From Climacium dendroides (lineage: Eukaryota; Streptophyta; Bryopsida; Hypnales; Climaciaceae): a stretch of DNA of 64,000 nucleotides. The stretch lies in the NCBI GenBank assembly GCA_950106755.1, contig OX467086.1:23144001-23208000 (forward strand). The letters run 5' to 3'. A program made the position numbers and the translations under genes. Shown in pieces: positions 1 through 12,273 of this stretch. The first letter of the stretch is position 1. Each line of letters opens with the position of its first letter. The notes below the pieces were generated by a model. The model ran no database searches and was not told the DNA's origin. It was given only the letters and a program-made list of their open reading frames with translations.

Positions 1-2997
1 AGGTTGTTGTATATAATGTGTATAAGCAATTCCTACTTCTTTTGAGTGAATAGTTAAAAACCATATTAAGAACAATAAAAATCAAATTTGAATTACAAAA
101 ACGATACACATGTCAATTTCCATTGGAAAAGGGATACACTAATTGAAAAAAGTGGTATACTAGTCCTAAACCCTAATCTCCACAACAACCTTGATATTGA
201 TTTCATGTCTCCTTCTCCTTCTTTGTCCCTTTCTACATCTTTCTTTTAACATTTGAAAAATTCCCCATTCAAAATTTACAAGCATGGCAATTAATATGTA
301 GATTTGCATTTACACCAATGATTTGATGAATTTATGAAGAGCTCTAATTTTACCACTTATTCTAGGGAGTGAATACCATCAAAACCTCTACACACCGCTG
401 AAGCCCTAGTCATGGTTACCCAGGCACAAAATCTCTATTTCATTTCATCTTTGCAATTATGATTTGAGGCACATGATGTGCAATTCAAATTTTCCATTTA
501 AATCTTCCATTGTAAAAGAGTATGAGGTGCAATGATCCTACCAAGGCTCTTACAAGAAATGTTTGTATACAAATTTTCATTCAATCTCTATGAATATGCA
601 ATTTTCTTTCTAATGGAACTTGAAAACTAAGCACAATCTTCAAAGACGCAATTTTCAAAGAGTCATATTAAATGCTTTCCTAAAGTGGACTCGTTTCATA
701 AAGGATATTATACATGAGGAAGAAAAAATTACACGTCTTTAAAAAGTGTGTAGCATGTGCATCACAGAATCCCTCTTTCTCAATACTTTTCACACATCTA
801 TAGATAATGCACAACAAGCACTCCTCAAAATCTCTCTTTCTTAGCAATTCTCAAAATATCTATACATTGATGTTCTTCAGTTGCTAACCTTTGATGTCTA
901 CATATAATGTTTTCTAAGTACAAAGAACAGAGCAAGGATGTCTCAACACCCAACTTATAAACTAGAAAGAAAGAAAGAAAGAAAGAATTTTTTTGTAATT
1001 GATGGAGGACTAGAAATAAGTGGAATACCTTTGAGATCTCATGTAGTATTATAACTGTAGCTATTTTATTGAAATTTTGTTTAGAAATGTTAATTCCATC
1101 CATTTTCAATTGGTTGGTAGTAATTTGAGGATAATGTTTTATAGTTGCTGGTTCATTAGAGGTTTTGGGGAATGTTTCATCTATAGTGTAGATTATAGAT
1201 GAATGAGGTGTGTTCTATTGAAGGCGGTTACAATTCAGGTGAAAACTATGGTCAAAAGGCATTTTGCAGGGAATTGTAAAGTCAATTTGGAAGAGAGTCC
1301 AAAGCTCTTGCAGTGGTGGCCGACAATGGGGAGTTGGTAGAGTGAGCAATTGATTTTTGTTTTGAGGTGTGAGTTCAATGTGTGAGCGGAAGCGAAGCGT
1401 CTATAGTATTAGTGTTCAGAAAGCGTCTATAGTATTAGTGTTCGGGATAGTGGGGTTGGATCGATAGATATTATGGAGTGGAGATGGAAAGGAAAGAGAC
1501 AATTGTATTATTTTCTATATTGAAATACAAAGCGGAGATTATTGGTGAAAATTGTGTGTATGGATTCATGATTGAGTTATGAAATTATGATGTTTTCTAT
1601 TGTGTTGAGATTATGGATGTCAATGACTGTGTGTATTGAAATTGTGTATGTCAATTGTGAGTATGTTTGTACTAGACACCGAATCTATGGATTTAGTATC
1701 GTAAGGAAGTTCTATCGTCATAACTGGCTATGAAGGCATGTCTAAGTTTGGTTTCAATTGCTATATCAACTACATATGAGAAAGATGCCATTGAGTGTCA
1801 TATGATTTGAACTAAGAGATTAATCTATAGAGACAGTGTGATTGTAATGCATGGAGAATGAGCTTATAGACTAAATCAATAGAATTCAAAGATGAGTGAT
1901 ATCAAAGTTAATGGAAAATGGTCTAAATTGAATTAAAGAACATGTAAATCTTGCAATAGATTGGACAATTCAAAGTTTGGATGTAAGATCAATAGAGAAA
2001 CTATCATAGTGGAAGTTAAAAATAAGGGTTCAATTGAAGGAAAGCTAGATGGGACCAATGTTAAAGAGAATCTATAGCTGGTGTAAAGGATGCTGAAAAG
2101 AGCAACATGACGAGGTAAAAGAATCGATAGAAGATGCTGAGCAATCGGATGAGTGAGAAGATCAATAGAGATTATGCCGGTGAAGTCGGTGCGGTTGACA
2201 AGGGAGCCAGAGAGTGAAAACAAATCTATAGATCAACAATTCAATATACAATTGATAAGCTTTCAACCTTGGTCTTAATTGTAATAAAAATGAGTCTATC
2301 TATTGTATGGGTTGGGATTATGCATTCCCAATCTCCCTCAATTGTGTATAACTTGGGTTAGTAAACGATCCATTCAGAATTACCTATAGAAAACCTATAC
2401 CTCCCTGAGAATGAACTCTACTATAGGTATTTTTCCAATAGTTTAATTATTAGCTAAATACCAATTCTACATCTCATTAGAGGTGAGGAATTTATAGCAA
2501 CAACGGTGTGGTGAATTATCTACAATGTCATTTGTAATGCAAAGGTCATGTTGAAAACAATACTGTGACTTTAGAAGTGGTCCACTTGACCATGCATACA
2601 CCCATTTAAAAAATGAAATCTAACCATTTAGAAAGACTTGAAAATACTTCTTTTTGAAACCCAAGCATCATGATCTTGCAATTTGTAAGTTTTCTAATTC
2701 TGAAATTTTAAAAGGAAGTACTCTAACAAGTTAACAAAGGAATCCTAAAGTTGAATTTGTTGAAAAATAAATATAGATGAAGATTTTAGCCTTACTTTAG
2801 AGATTAATATTTTGAAGTAACTTTAGATTCTAAACATAAAAAGCTTTAGGGGATTAAACATACAATTTTTTGATTATAGATCATACCCTAGTTTTGATCT
2901 TCTTTATGGTAATTGGGAAGGAAATAAAACTTTGCTTTAATATTAATAGAACTGAAGCTATGTATTTTTCAAACATTATAATTTGATTACACTCTTT
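1..2997. other. Gene-free AT-rich sequence at the window start
   Basis: I see no credible gene here; open frames are short and unlike known proteins. The first 840 bases match 13000-13990 in the second duplication copy. A short GAAA microsatellite lies at about 963-987. A roughly 22-bp unit (GCGTCTATAGTATTAGTGTTC and neighbours) occurs twice in tandem at about 1397-1442. The rest is unique within the window. Confidence 0.6.
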
Positions 2998-4215
2998 AAC
3001 CCCTATATGTCCAAGGCACCAAATCTTGGTGTTGATGATACTTTGAAGTTAAATAAACCTTAGAAAATTGCTATTTTTAGTAGTTTAAGTTTTAAAATTT
3101 TCTTCAAGTCTAGTTTTGGCATCAAAAATCTGATTTTGAAAAAAATTGATTGTGATGTTTCTATCACTACTAGAAAATTTAGTTTTTCTGTTGTTTTGGT
3201 CGCGTTGATCCGGTCAAAATCTGACAGAAATTTGTTGATTTCAACAGATTTTTGTTAGATTTTGACCAGATCAACACGACCAAAACAACAGAAAAACTAA
3301 ATTTTCTAGTAGTGTATTCAAAATTTTATGCAAGGGTGTTCATTGCAATCTTGACATTTTATAGTGATCAAAGCTCTTGGAAATGAACCTCAAATACACT
3401 AGATCTTAAAGAAAAAATCACACTAGAAATTTATTTCAAAAAAATTGTAAAGTAGATTTTGAGGAGCCATAAATTGATTGGGATTATGCATATTCAGCCC
3501 TTTATTTTCATATTTTTTGGTAACCAACTTTTTAATTTTTGACATGTGAAAAAAGGATTGAAAGAATTCAAATAACTTTTGTAGTTTTAGCCCCTTTATG
3601 ATCAAACATTGTAATCATTCAATCCATAAGTGATATTGTTGTGTTTTCTTTTCCTATGTGATTTGTAACATGTGTAGTTTGAATGTGTATGGTTACAATT
3701 CAAAAATAATTTATACAACATAACAAAATGTCGGCTTTTTGTTCAATTAAGAGCAAATTGCTCGAGGGGGGCACTTAGAGTGTCCATTAAAAACCATGTG
3801 TGAACAAAACTTTGGACCCCTATAAACTTTTTGAATTTTAAATAAAAGTTAATGAAAAAAGCATGAATAGATAATTCTACTTTGAAAGTTTGTGTTTTGA
3901 ATTATTGATATTCCTATTTGTTAATAATAGTTAGTTACAAATTTTTGAAGTGAAAAGATACACTGTAGAACTGAAAAATAATTTCACACCCCTATATTAT
4001 ATAAGAAAAAATTGTCTAAGAAATCAACAAAAATTTCATAAAACTAACTCTCTATTGAGAGCTCATTTTGAGTTGCATATTGATGCAATAGTTATCTAAA
4101 TGTGCTCTCTACAAATATTTGAGTTAACAAAACATGCCATTTAGTGCTTCATTGTTTTGTTAACCTCTTCTAGAAATCATTCCATATTTTAATTGAGTTT
4201 GGGCATTTGGGGGTT
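2998..4215. mobile_element. Possible TTAA-ended degenerate element
   Basis: The segment begins with TTAACCCCTATATGTCCAAGG and ends with CATTTGGGGGTTAA, so the two ends are imperfect inverted repeats carrying TTAA at the outside. The right-hand end recurs at about 14735-14755 (in copy B) and about 48980-48995. No transposase frame is visible inside. A CACTA-like miniature element is nested at 3165-3314. The boundaries are inferred from the end similarity only. Confidence 0.35.
3165..3314. mobile_element. CACTA-like MITE with 3-bp target duplication
   Basis: A 150-bp near-palindrome starts CACTACTAGAAAATTTAG and ends with the exact reverse complement. It is flanked on both sides by TAT (3162-3164 and 3315-3317), the 3-bp target duplication expected of CACTA (En/Spm) transposons. 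The arms are about 70 bp and the centre is short, so it can fold into one long hairpin. It has no coding capacity and is therefore a non-autonomous miniature element. Termini, target-site length and structure all agree. Confidence 0.9.
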
Positions 4216-5989
4216 AAGGGAAAAAAGCAATTATTTGGAAATGATCCTAAGGTCTTGATTGAATATTTCAGGTTAAAAAATGTTTCATACAAAGATAATA
4301 AAAAATATAAATAATAATAATTTGTAGACAAAAGAATATCATTCTATTCATTATAGAAACTAGAATTGTACTCAATATCTATAGTCCATTAGTAGTGATA
4401 AATCATGACTATTACTACTAGGAACTTTTGTGAACTCCATATAGCAATGTTGTGATTATTGATTTACACACTAGGCTACTTGTAGTTGAATTTTTTTCGT
4501 CTATTTGGAATAAATTTGTGAGATTTATAGTGGACTTAGAACTAGATTTAAGGGGCAACATTGTTTATTTTGATTACATGAGGTCAAGTTGAAAACATAT
4601 AAAAATTCAAAAATAATATTTAACTAAATATGAATTTTTATCACATGTACACAATTTGGCTATGCATCTAAGATTTCTTTTAAATGTTTGAAATTTGTGA
4701 TATTTTTTGTTGTCAAGTTTAATTTGGTTTTGAAATAATCAAATTATAGTTCAAAACCTCATTTGAGGTTGAAATGGTCATAGGCTCATGGAAAGAATTT
4801 GAAAATAGACTTCAAAATTGCAATTCAATGATACATAGTGCTAACAATATGTAAATGAAATTGTGCCATAAAGGAGTGGTTTGATTTAAGTTTTGTTTTT
4901 AATTTGATTAGGAATATAGTTTGGATATCACTACAAAAATAGTGCATTAGTAGGATTCCATGGTCAATTTGATCCTATTATTGAATTGCTAGTATTGGGA
5001 TGAGGAATAGAATAAATTCCCCAATTTGAAAGTAAATGAGACTATTGTTAGTTTGTTACAAATTGTACATAATAAATGAGACTATAAAGCCTTTCATAAA
5101 TTCATTCAAAAAATATGATGACATTCTTGAGTTTTAGGTAGGGGACCTTTTGCATTCCATGAGCTTGTAGGTAGGAGACCATTTGTTTTCTATAAATTAA
5201 GGCCTTTTTTACTATGTTCAAAGTCTTGAATGCAAGTTTATTCAAGAAATATGTGCCAATATAGCAAGATTTGTTCTTGTTGTAGCAGCATTGCAAAAGA
5301 ACCTAACAACCTTCCTATTTAAGAATTCTAAAAGTATGTTCAAATGAATGTTTACCAACTGCTTTATCTCCAGAAAGTTGTGTATTGGTTATGTTGTCTT
5401 CTTAATGTGACTCCCTTCCAACTACCAATCTGGTGTGGCATTGAGTAAGAACTACATGTTAGGATAAAAACCTTTGAATCCATAGCCATTGTCATGAAAG
5501 ATCATAATAATATCTCATGGCCACAAATCTTACCAAGTTGGACATTTTATAAGGAAATGGGTAGCATTTACATAAAAGGACTACTTGTTGGACTACTTTG
5601 TACAAGGAATTTCATGAAAATGGCATATTCCATACACCATTTTCATACCTCGCTATTTGAATCTAAAAGTGTCACTTAGCACTAGTATAGATTTCAGACA
5701 TCTAAGACAAATGTACATTTTAAGCCACACAATTTAAATCGTAGAAAATGCAAAAGTTGTGGAATGGTGCTATTTTAATGAAATTTCCCATCTATATAAA
5801 ACTACATTGTTGACACAAAAGTAAAAGGCATCCATAACTAAGGAAGGTGCTTAGGCTTAAATTTAAAATATTGGTGTAAAAGTTGCATAGTTCAAATTGA
5901 ATTTATCTGTTGGCTCACTACACAAGTGAGAACCTTGACCTTGTCAAACTTCACATCAAAAAAACAAATTGTCTTTTATAATATTGGGC

Positions 5990-7985
5990 ACTGTGAGTGC
6001 CCATTTAGTCACTTGGGACTCGTAAATTGATTTTTTTAGATTTTATTAGTTTTGAGAATAGTTTTATATACAAAAATTTCCCCCAAAAGTGAATAATCAA
6101 AATAGAGATGTCATGTGCCAATATAGAATTTGGTCCTAAATAGAGCATTTTCCTTTAATTATAACCAAATTTCGCATGTAAAGAGGGTAGAAACCCAAAA
6201 ATTGTATAAAATAAGCGTGTTTAGTAAAAATTGTCCAACTTGTCTAAACTTGACAAATTCTAGCTAAATTGATCTTGGAAACTATGTAAGAATCTTAGTT
6301 TAGATTTCCAAAATGAGGTTTCAGTATCCCCATTCCATTAGTGAAATTGTAAAAACTCCAATTGTTAGCATGTAGGTGAAGAAAACTCAAAACGAATCAA
6401 AGAAGGACATCTACAACCTAAGTACGGTGATTTGAGGTGGAAATCATGCCAGAAGTCCAATGGCACAATCAGTTTGCCAAGATTCTCTTTAATTTGGAAG
6501 ATTCTTTGATTACCGAAAGTTAAAGGAGATAGTGAAGATTGATTATCCTTCTTCAGATGTGTAAAATAAAAATATGAGCTTGCACATCTCTTGTGGAATT
6601 CCATAAGAGGTTCCATGAAAATTCTTGATTTTTTCTGATCTCCAAAAGATCTTTTTCTGAGCGGTCAATCGCTAAAAGCCATGATAGAAAATTCCTAGAA
6701 ATTATCCAAGCTACAGTAAAATCTCACTAAAAATTATTATATTTTATTTTATGTTAATAATGATCTCCAACAAGTTTTGTGGCATTCCAATAGTCAGAAA
6801 ACTCAAAACTGACAAGATCCTCCCAAATTGGCAAAATTGAAGATTGAACGTGGAGTTGATTGGTGTATTGGGAGCATAGAGAATTGGATTGAGGTCAAAG
6901 TGGGTTTTTTTCTTATTCCCTTACACCTACTAAAGAGCCTAAGCTAGTTACTTTCTTTAAAAAAATCAACCTCCAAAAGTTGGATTTTTATTTTTATTTT
7001 ATTACAGTTGACGTTAGCTTTTAGTGGGTTTTTAGCGGATGAAAAAGGGAAAGGGTATATTTTTAAACTAAAAATAGACTTCTGAATCCATTGGTACAAT
7101 CCGTTTGTGATTTGGAATCTTTCTCCAAATGTTAGAGATTAGGATTAGCATAAAACTCTAAAGAAGTGAAAATCCTAAAAGATAAGGATGAAAATCTAAA
7201 GGGATAGGGTTGCTTGGAGTTCACTCTAAGTCTTCTTTGCCTTTGACTTTGGGGGACTAAGGGAAGGCATATAAGGCTTCTTCTCCACATTCACTTTCTC
7301 TCTCTTGTAGTCTTATAGTCTTCTAAGTTTTAGCCCTTTGGACTATAGTTTGATTTCTTCTTTGTGTCATTTGGAAAAGTTTTGGTTGGAAAAAAAACTC
7401 TCAAAGTCTAGTTGTGTACTAGTTTGGATCATAGTTTGTGTTTCTTCTTTGTATCATTTGGAAAAGTTTTGGTTGGAATAAAACTCTCAAAGTTTACTCA
7501 TTTATTAATTCGTTGATCGTGTCTTAGAATTTGAGGTTAATCCCTTAATACAGCAGAGCTTTGACTTCAAGTTTTAAGATTGTTGTAGAAATTTGATGAT
7601 TTTCTAAAAGACGGCGGAGCTTTGACTTCAAGTCTTAGGATTGATGTAGAAATTTGATGATTTTTTAAAAGACGGCAAAGCTTTGACTTCAAGTTTTAGG
7701 ATTGTTGTAGAAATTTAATGTTTTTCTAAAAGACGGTGAAGCTTTCACCTTATCACTAATCTTAGCTGTCTTCATTTTTATTAGCTTTTTAAAAACTAAA
7801 GTTTGGAATTCAACAAGAATTGTTTTGCAAGTGTAGGACATTTAGGACACTTAGAAAAATCCATTGCTTGAAAGGCACAATGGACTGATGCATAAACATC
7901 CAATTAAAATAAACTAAAATTAAATAAGAATTTAATTGTGTATGGTTATTTACCAAGGGCAGATAAATATGTGCTCACATGCACC
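5990..7985. mobile_element. About 2 kb present only in duplication copy A
   Basis: Sequence on either side aligns directly with the continuous stretch around 16255-16265 in copy B, so this block was either inserted in A or deleted from B. It holds a direct duplication of about 105 bp (about 7310-7500) and three 61-bp tandem repeats (7553-7740). Its extreme ends resemble each other weakly in inverted orientation (ACTGTGAGTGCC against ACTGTGAAGGTGC). No transposase or reverse transcriptase is recognisable, so its nature is open. Confidence 0.45.
7553..7740. repeat. 61-bp tandem repeat, three copies
   Basis: Units start at 7553, 7614 and 7675, and a fourth begins at 7736. Each opens with GC(A/G)GAGCTTTGACTTCAAG or a close variant and ends with TCTAAAAGACG. 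Spacing is exactly 61 bp, which is not a multiple of three, and no long frame runs through, so a coding role is unlikely. Confidence 0.9.
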
Positions 7986-8837
7986 TTCACAGTAATCATG
8001 CACAAAGGCACCTTTAAGACCCTACAAAACTTTTTTAGATTAACGACTAAAAGATATTTTAAATTTATCTTAAATCCACATATTTAGACGTAAGTAAAAC
8101 CTTTTCTCAACAAAGAAATGTTTGTAAATACCAAATAAGATCAATCTTTACTAATGGGTTTTATCTCTTTGAAGTTGCACATTACTTATATTGGCTTCAT
8201 ACTACCACTCCTTTCCAACTACGTATTGATTCGATGAGGTAGTAAACATGGTGTTGAATAAAGATTACTTATTGGGATAAAATTGGCTCCAAATTCATAG
8301 CTACTATTATGAAAAATCATGATAATATCGCATGACTACAAATCTTCTTAAATCAAACATTTCACAAGATGTGGGTGGTATTTATATAAAAGAACAATTC
8401 ATAGGGATTACTTAAATCTACTCCATTGTTGCAAAAGATCATAACATCTATAGTTGACATGGATATTTAAGCTTAGCATTAAGGGATTGGTGCAAAAGGC
8501 ACGTGAAACACATACTAAACTAATCTATTGGTCCATGCCACAAGTGGAAATCTTAGACTTGTCAAACCATATGTCAAAAATAGAGGTTGTCTTAGGTAAA
8601 ATTGGATATTCTAATAAAAGCCAAGTGTAAAGACCTTGTACAATTTCTCTAAATTAGTATATAAAAATATTTCCTAAATTTTCCTTACATCCAAATCAAG
8701 ATACATAAATCCTTTTCCTAACCAATAAATGCATGGCAATATCTATGTCAATCAACAACTACATAGATGTGACTAAACATGATAAAGGGCAAAAAAGCTA
8801 ATACGATCAAAATTGAAAGTAATGTCAAATATAATTC
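7986..8837. other. Sequence downstream of kinase 1, no gene
   Basis: This stretch is AT-rich and aligns with 16265-16450 plus 17994-18633 of copy B. Position 8166-8167 corresponds to the target site of the foldback element inserted in copy B, so it is the paralogous empty site. The part next to the stop codon probably includes the 3' UTR of the kinase gene. Confidence 0.6.
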
Positions 8838-10193
8838 CTAGGAGTTAGATTCCTCTCCACTTTTCTTTTCTTCCTCTTTTGGAACATAAGGTTCAAGAAT
8901 CTTCACAATTTCTTCAAATGGTGGCCTCTTTGAAGAATCCTCGTGCCAACACTGATTCACCAAATCCACCATCCAAGGTGCAGTTTGGCTAGGCAACATG
9001 GGCCTCACTCCACCAATGATACAATCAAAATCATTTATTCGTAGCTCTTCAAAAGGCATATGCCCCGATAAGACCTCGTAACAGGTCATTCCAAAACTAT
9101 AGACATCTGCTTGTTTGCTAAACAATTTTGGCTTTAGAAAAACATTTCGATTCTTGATGGCTTCTAAAATTTCAGGTGCCCTCCAAAATCCCGTCCCCAC
9201 AACTCCAACTGAGCATTCAAAATCTGCTACCAAGCAACAAAATTTATGCGGCTCCAAGTGGATTGGATCAATTATAGGACGATACTTGTCCTTCCCTTTG
9301 AATAGCCCATAGACTAGTACATTGGCAGCTTTGAGGTCCCGATGTATAATATCTCTTTCATGTAGCTCCATCATACCCTTGGCAATTCCGTGTAAGATGA
9401 AAAAAGTTATATCATTTGAAAATGGTGGGCCTTGGTTGTTGAAATGTAACATTCTTTCATTGATGAGCTTCCTCAAGTCCCCCCAAGCTCTCCCCATAAA
9501 GAAGGCAAACCTTCCAATGCACTTCAAGAATCGAGCACCAATTACAGTGTGACAATTAGTAAGCCTCTCTCCAAACCATCCCTCACTGCATGTTTCATCA
9601 TTAGCAAGCATGGTGGTGGGAAAGAGTTTGAGAAGGTCTCTCAGGGGCATCCCTTCCTTAAACACCTTCATAACGAAACGCTCGAGTCTGTAGCCATCAT
9701 CTATAAATATCGCGTGAGCATGAAACAGTTCCGCTTGCCCTCCCTCTGCAAATGGAGTGTCACTGCTCAACCCAAACTCTACTCGAACAGGAGTACCATC
9801 AGGTTTATGCATCCACTTCGGGAACTGTCGAGTAGAATCAAGTCTCAGATCATTTTCGTCAAGGAAGAACCCCCCAGGAAATTTCTCTTGCAAACTCTGA
9901 AACACGCGCACATTGTCCTCAGCAACCTCCAACTTCCACTCTGGTGTCCCCTCTTCACTAATCCACCTCGGCAACAAGGTAGAAGACGAATCCGTGGTTG
10001 GACCCTCCACCGCTGTAAAATAAGTACTCACCAACTCACTCCAATGTTCTTTGGATAATTCGATCTCAGCCTTCACCTTCGCCTGCTCATCGTTCACATC
10101 CAACGTTTCCATGGCCGCCTTGAAGCTCTCAACATGTGTTGAGTGAAACTCTGTAGAGGTTGGGGCGGCATCTGGGTTGGGTTCATTGGCCAT
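8838..10193 (-). CDS. TKL-like protein kinase, DFE variant (copy A)
   Basis: Intronless gene for 451 residues. The N-terminal 140 residues are of unrecognised type, followed by a kinase domain from about 140 to 435. Visible motifs are a loose glycine loop (FAEGGQAELF, 148-157), the ATP-anchoring lysine K176 in VMKVF, the catalytic loop HRDLKAAN (284-291), GTGFWRAPE (333-341), DVYSFG (363-368) and KRPPFEEI near 422-429, which is typical of tyrosine-kinase-like kinases. The magnesium motif DFG is DFE (324-326): the metal-binding Asp is kept but the Gly is replaced. The C-terminus is acidic and lysine-rich. Catalytic residues suggest an active serine/threonine kinase, but the DFE change leaves that uncertain. 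The start is the ATG in MANEPNPDAA, aligned with the paralogue. A paralogue lies at 18634-20001. Substrate and pathway are unknown. Confidence 0.92.
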   Translation of the reverse strand: MANEPNPDAAPTSTEFHSTHVESFKAAMETLDVNDEQAKVKAEIELSKEHWSELVSTYFTAVEGPTTDSSSTLLPRWISEEGTPEWKLEVAEDNVRVFQSLQEKFPGGFFLDENDLRLDSTRQFPKWMHKPDGTPVRVEFGLSSDTPFAEGGQAELFHAHAIFIDDGYRLERFVMKVFKEGMPLRDLLKLFPTTMLANDETCSEGWFGERLTNCHTVIGARFLKCIGRFAFFMGRAWGDLRKLINERMLHFNNQGPPFSNDITFFILHGIAKGMMELHERDIIHRDLKAANVLVYGLFKGKDKYRPIIDPIHLEPHKFCCLVADFECSVGVVGTGFWRAPEILEAIKNRNVFLKPKLFSKQADVYSFGMTCYEVLSGHMPFEELRINDFDCIIGGVRPMLPSQTAPWMVDLVNQCWHEDSSKRPPFEEIVKILEPYVPKEEEKKSGEESNS

Positions 10194-11450
10194 GGCTACT
10201 TTCTTGAAGATTACACAGCTTCGTGTCCCTTGTCAAATGGAAGGCTTCCTGTGGACACACAAATTGCACAACCATTAGATGCACTTCACGAGAAACCACT
10301 TCACCTGGTGGACTGTGCATTTGAACTAGGTGGACTTCTGAAAGCAATTGAGGTCCAGAAAGGCAATTGAAGTTGAGTTCAGGAGATTACCTTGTGGGCA
10401 AGAAGAAGTGCTCATAAATGGAAGCCAAAAAGAATAGGGACGCAGTATGAGATTCAAACCAAATGCTAGAGTAGCTAGCAAACAAACTGAAACGGAGCAC
10501 AAAATCGGCGCTAGGAATGAAAGTGCCCTTGGCAAGAAAGTTTCAAGGACATAGGGAGAAGGTGATACAACAAGCTCCCATCACTTGCTTGCATGCAACA
10601 CTCCCAAGCACAAATTCTAAAAAATTCTTCAAAAATTCTTCAAAACTCACCACAAATTCCACAAGATGCCACAGAGTGCAGCGTACACGCAATCCGCATG
10701 CAGCTTTCGAACGCACACAGGATCGGAGCTAGCGTCGTGCACTTGAACATACGAAACTGCCTGCATGAATGCCTGTATCGATCACTGACTACATCTGGAT
10801 GTGCAGTTCAGATTGTCCCCATACTCTTGTGAGAAGCATGGAAGACCCCTCGCTCAAACTCAGCGCTCCCCAGACCAAGGCGCGCGAACCCAGTTGAAGC
10901 TGTGCGGCATACAGACAGACGAACTTGACGCTCTGGAGTGCAGGCCGAGCCAGAAGCGCATCAATGAAGGACAGATGTACGTACGTTGGACCATAGTTGC
11001 TTGGAAGTTGCACTTGTGGCAGGCAGTCTTCACTCCATCTTCGTTTTAGTAGTGTACACGTGCAGTTTGGTTGATGGGGAAGCATCTTGACTTTTGCTGC
11101 ACAAAGATTAGAAAAGTGTACAGAGATGTGTGTGGATGGGGCTCAATGTCCGAGTATGGTATCCTGTATACCACGCATCGATCACCAATAATTCCTGGTT
11201 CTCTTGAGTACTACTGCGTAAATCAGATGATCAATCCCCTCTGGAATAAAATTCTGCTTCAGTGTTTGTTATTCAGCGAATTAATTGGCTTGAAGCCCGA
11301 CATGATGCGAACTGTTCCAAATGCAACTTACGAAACTACAAGTACTCTTTCAGTTGCCTGGCAGCACGGCGATGGAATGCATGAGTTGCTTCTCTTCCCA
11401 CAATCCCCAAATGGACTTCCCTCAACCTGAAAGGCTCGATGTCTTGGAAT
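10194..11450 (-). promoter_or_regulatory. Upstream region of kinase 1, GC-richer, duplicated
   Basis: This region is less AT-rich than its surroundings and is conserved with 20002-21150 upstream of the second kinase. It likely contains the 5' UTR and promoter. Several overlapping short frames exist on both strands, but they differ in length between the two copies and match no family I know. From about 11052 the match to copy B continues in the opposite orientation. I could not place a transcription start. Confidence 0.4.
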
Positions 11451-11856
11451 GGGTTTCTTTTGAAGGATTTTAGGGAGGTAGGAGCTTTGGGCACACTAAA
11501 ATTCAATATTTTGTAGCAATTTTAATTTTGGGCTTATTATGAAGTGTGGATTTTTGTTTTTTTAATGACATGGTGAACAATTTTGCATCGTGATATTCTA
11601 AATAATAATAATAATATTCAATCATATGAAAGAAATTTCAGATTTTTGGAGCATATTTTGCATTTGATATGAATCTTATTTCACATGAATTTTAAATTTT
11701 CATCAAATTTTTTTTATGATTTATATAAGACATGTAATATAAGACATCTTTGCAAAATTTAAAAAAAAAACTCAATCACATATGGGTGCAAAATAGTAGC
11801 ACAGAGAAAGAGAAGAACTTTTGAAGTTTTCAAATGATTCAAGTTTCTTAATATTA

Positions 11857-12273
11857 TTAACCCCTAAAGGTCCAAACCCTATTTTTTGGTACCATAGAGA
11901 TTTTAGGCAGCTCACTTCAAATGGAGTTTTTATTTCTTTTCTTTTAAAATTTCACAAAACATGTGCTTGAGGAATGGCTTTAAGGCACAACAATTTTCAT
12001 AACTTTTGAAAACTATATAGCTTTAATATATTTTTTTTAAAAAGTGATTTTTAAAGAAGTTTTTTGAGTTGCCCAAGTTGCTTGCCAAATGTTGGAAATT
12101 GCATATCATGTAATAACTTTTAACCATGTAGTCAAAGGTTATGAAAATTGTTGCACCAATAAAGCTATTCCTCGGGCACATGTTTTGTAAAATTTTCAAA
12201 GAAAAGAAATAAAAATTCCATTCATAGTGAGGTACCCAAAATTGCTATAATGCCGAAAAATGGAGTTTGGACC
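11857..12273. mobile_element. TTAA foldback element, copy 1 (right tip lost)
   Basis: Starts TTAACCCCTAAAGGTCC and continues as two inverted arms of about 165 bp that match each other at roughly 80% by eye, joined by an AT-rich centre. The right arm ends at about 12273 within TTTGGACC, without the final TTTAGGGGTTAA found in intact relatives, and it abuts a stretch shared with 21936 in copy B. No coding frame. Same family as 39840-40248 and 45697-46444. Confidence 0.75.

Noticed and set aside
4929..4945. CACTACAAAAATAGTGC as a second CACTA element
   Set aside because: Only one end is visible (also at 15066). No matching inverted end or target duplication was found nearby.
9115..10058. Plus-strand frames across the kinase gene
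   Set aside because: Antisense shadows of the kinase coding sequence with no domain similarity.
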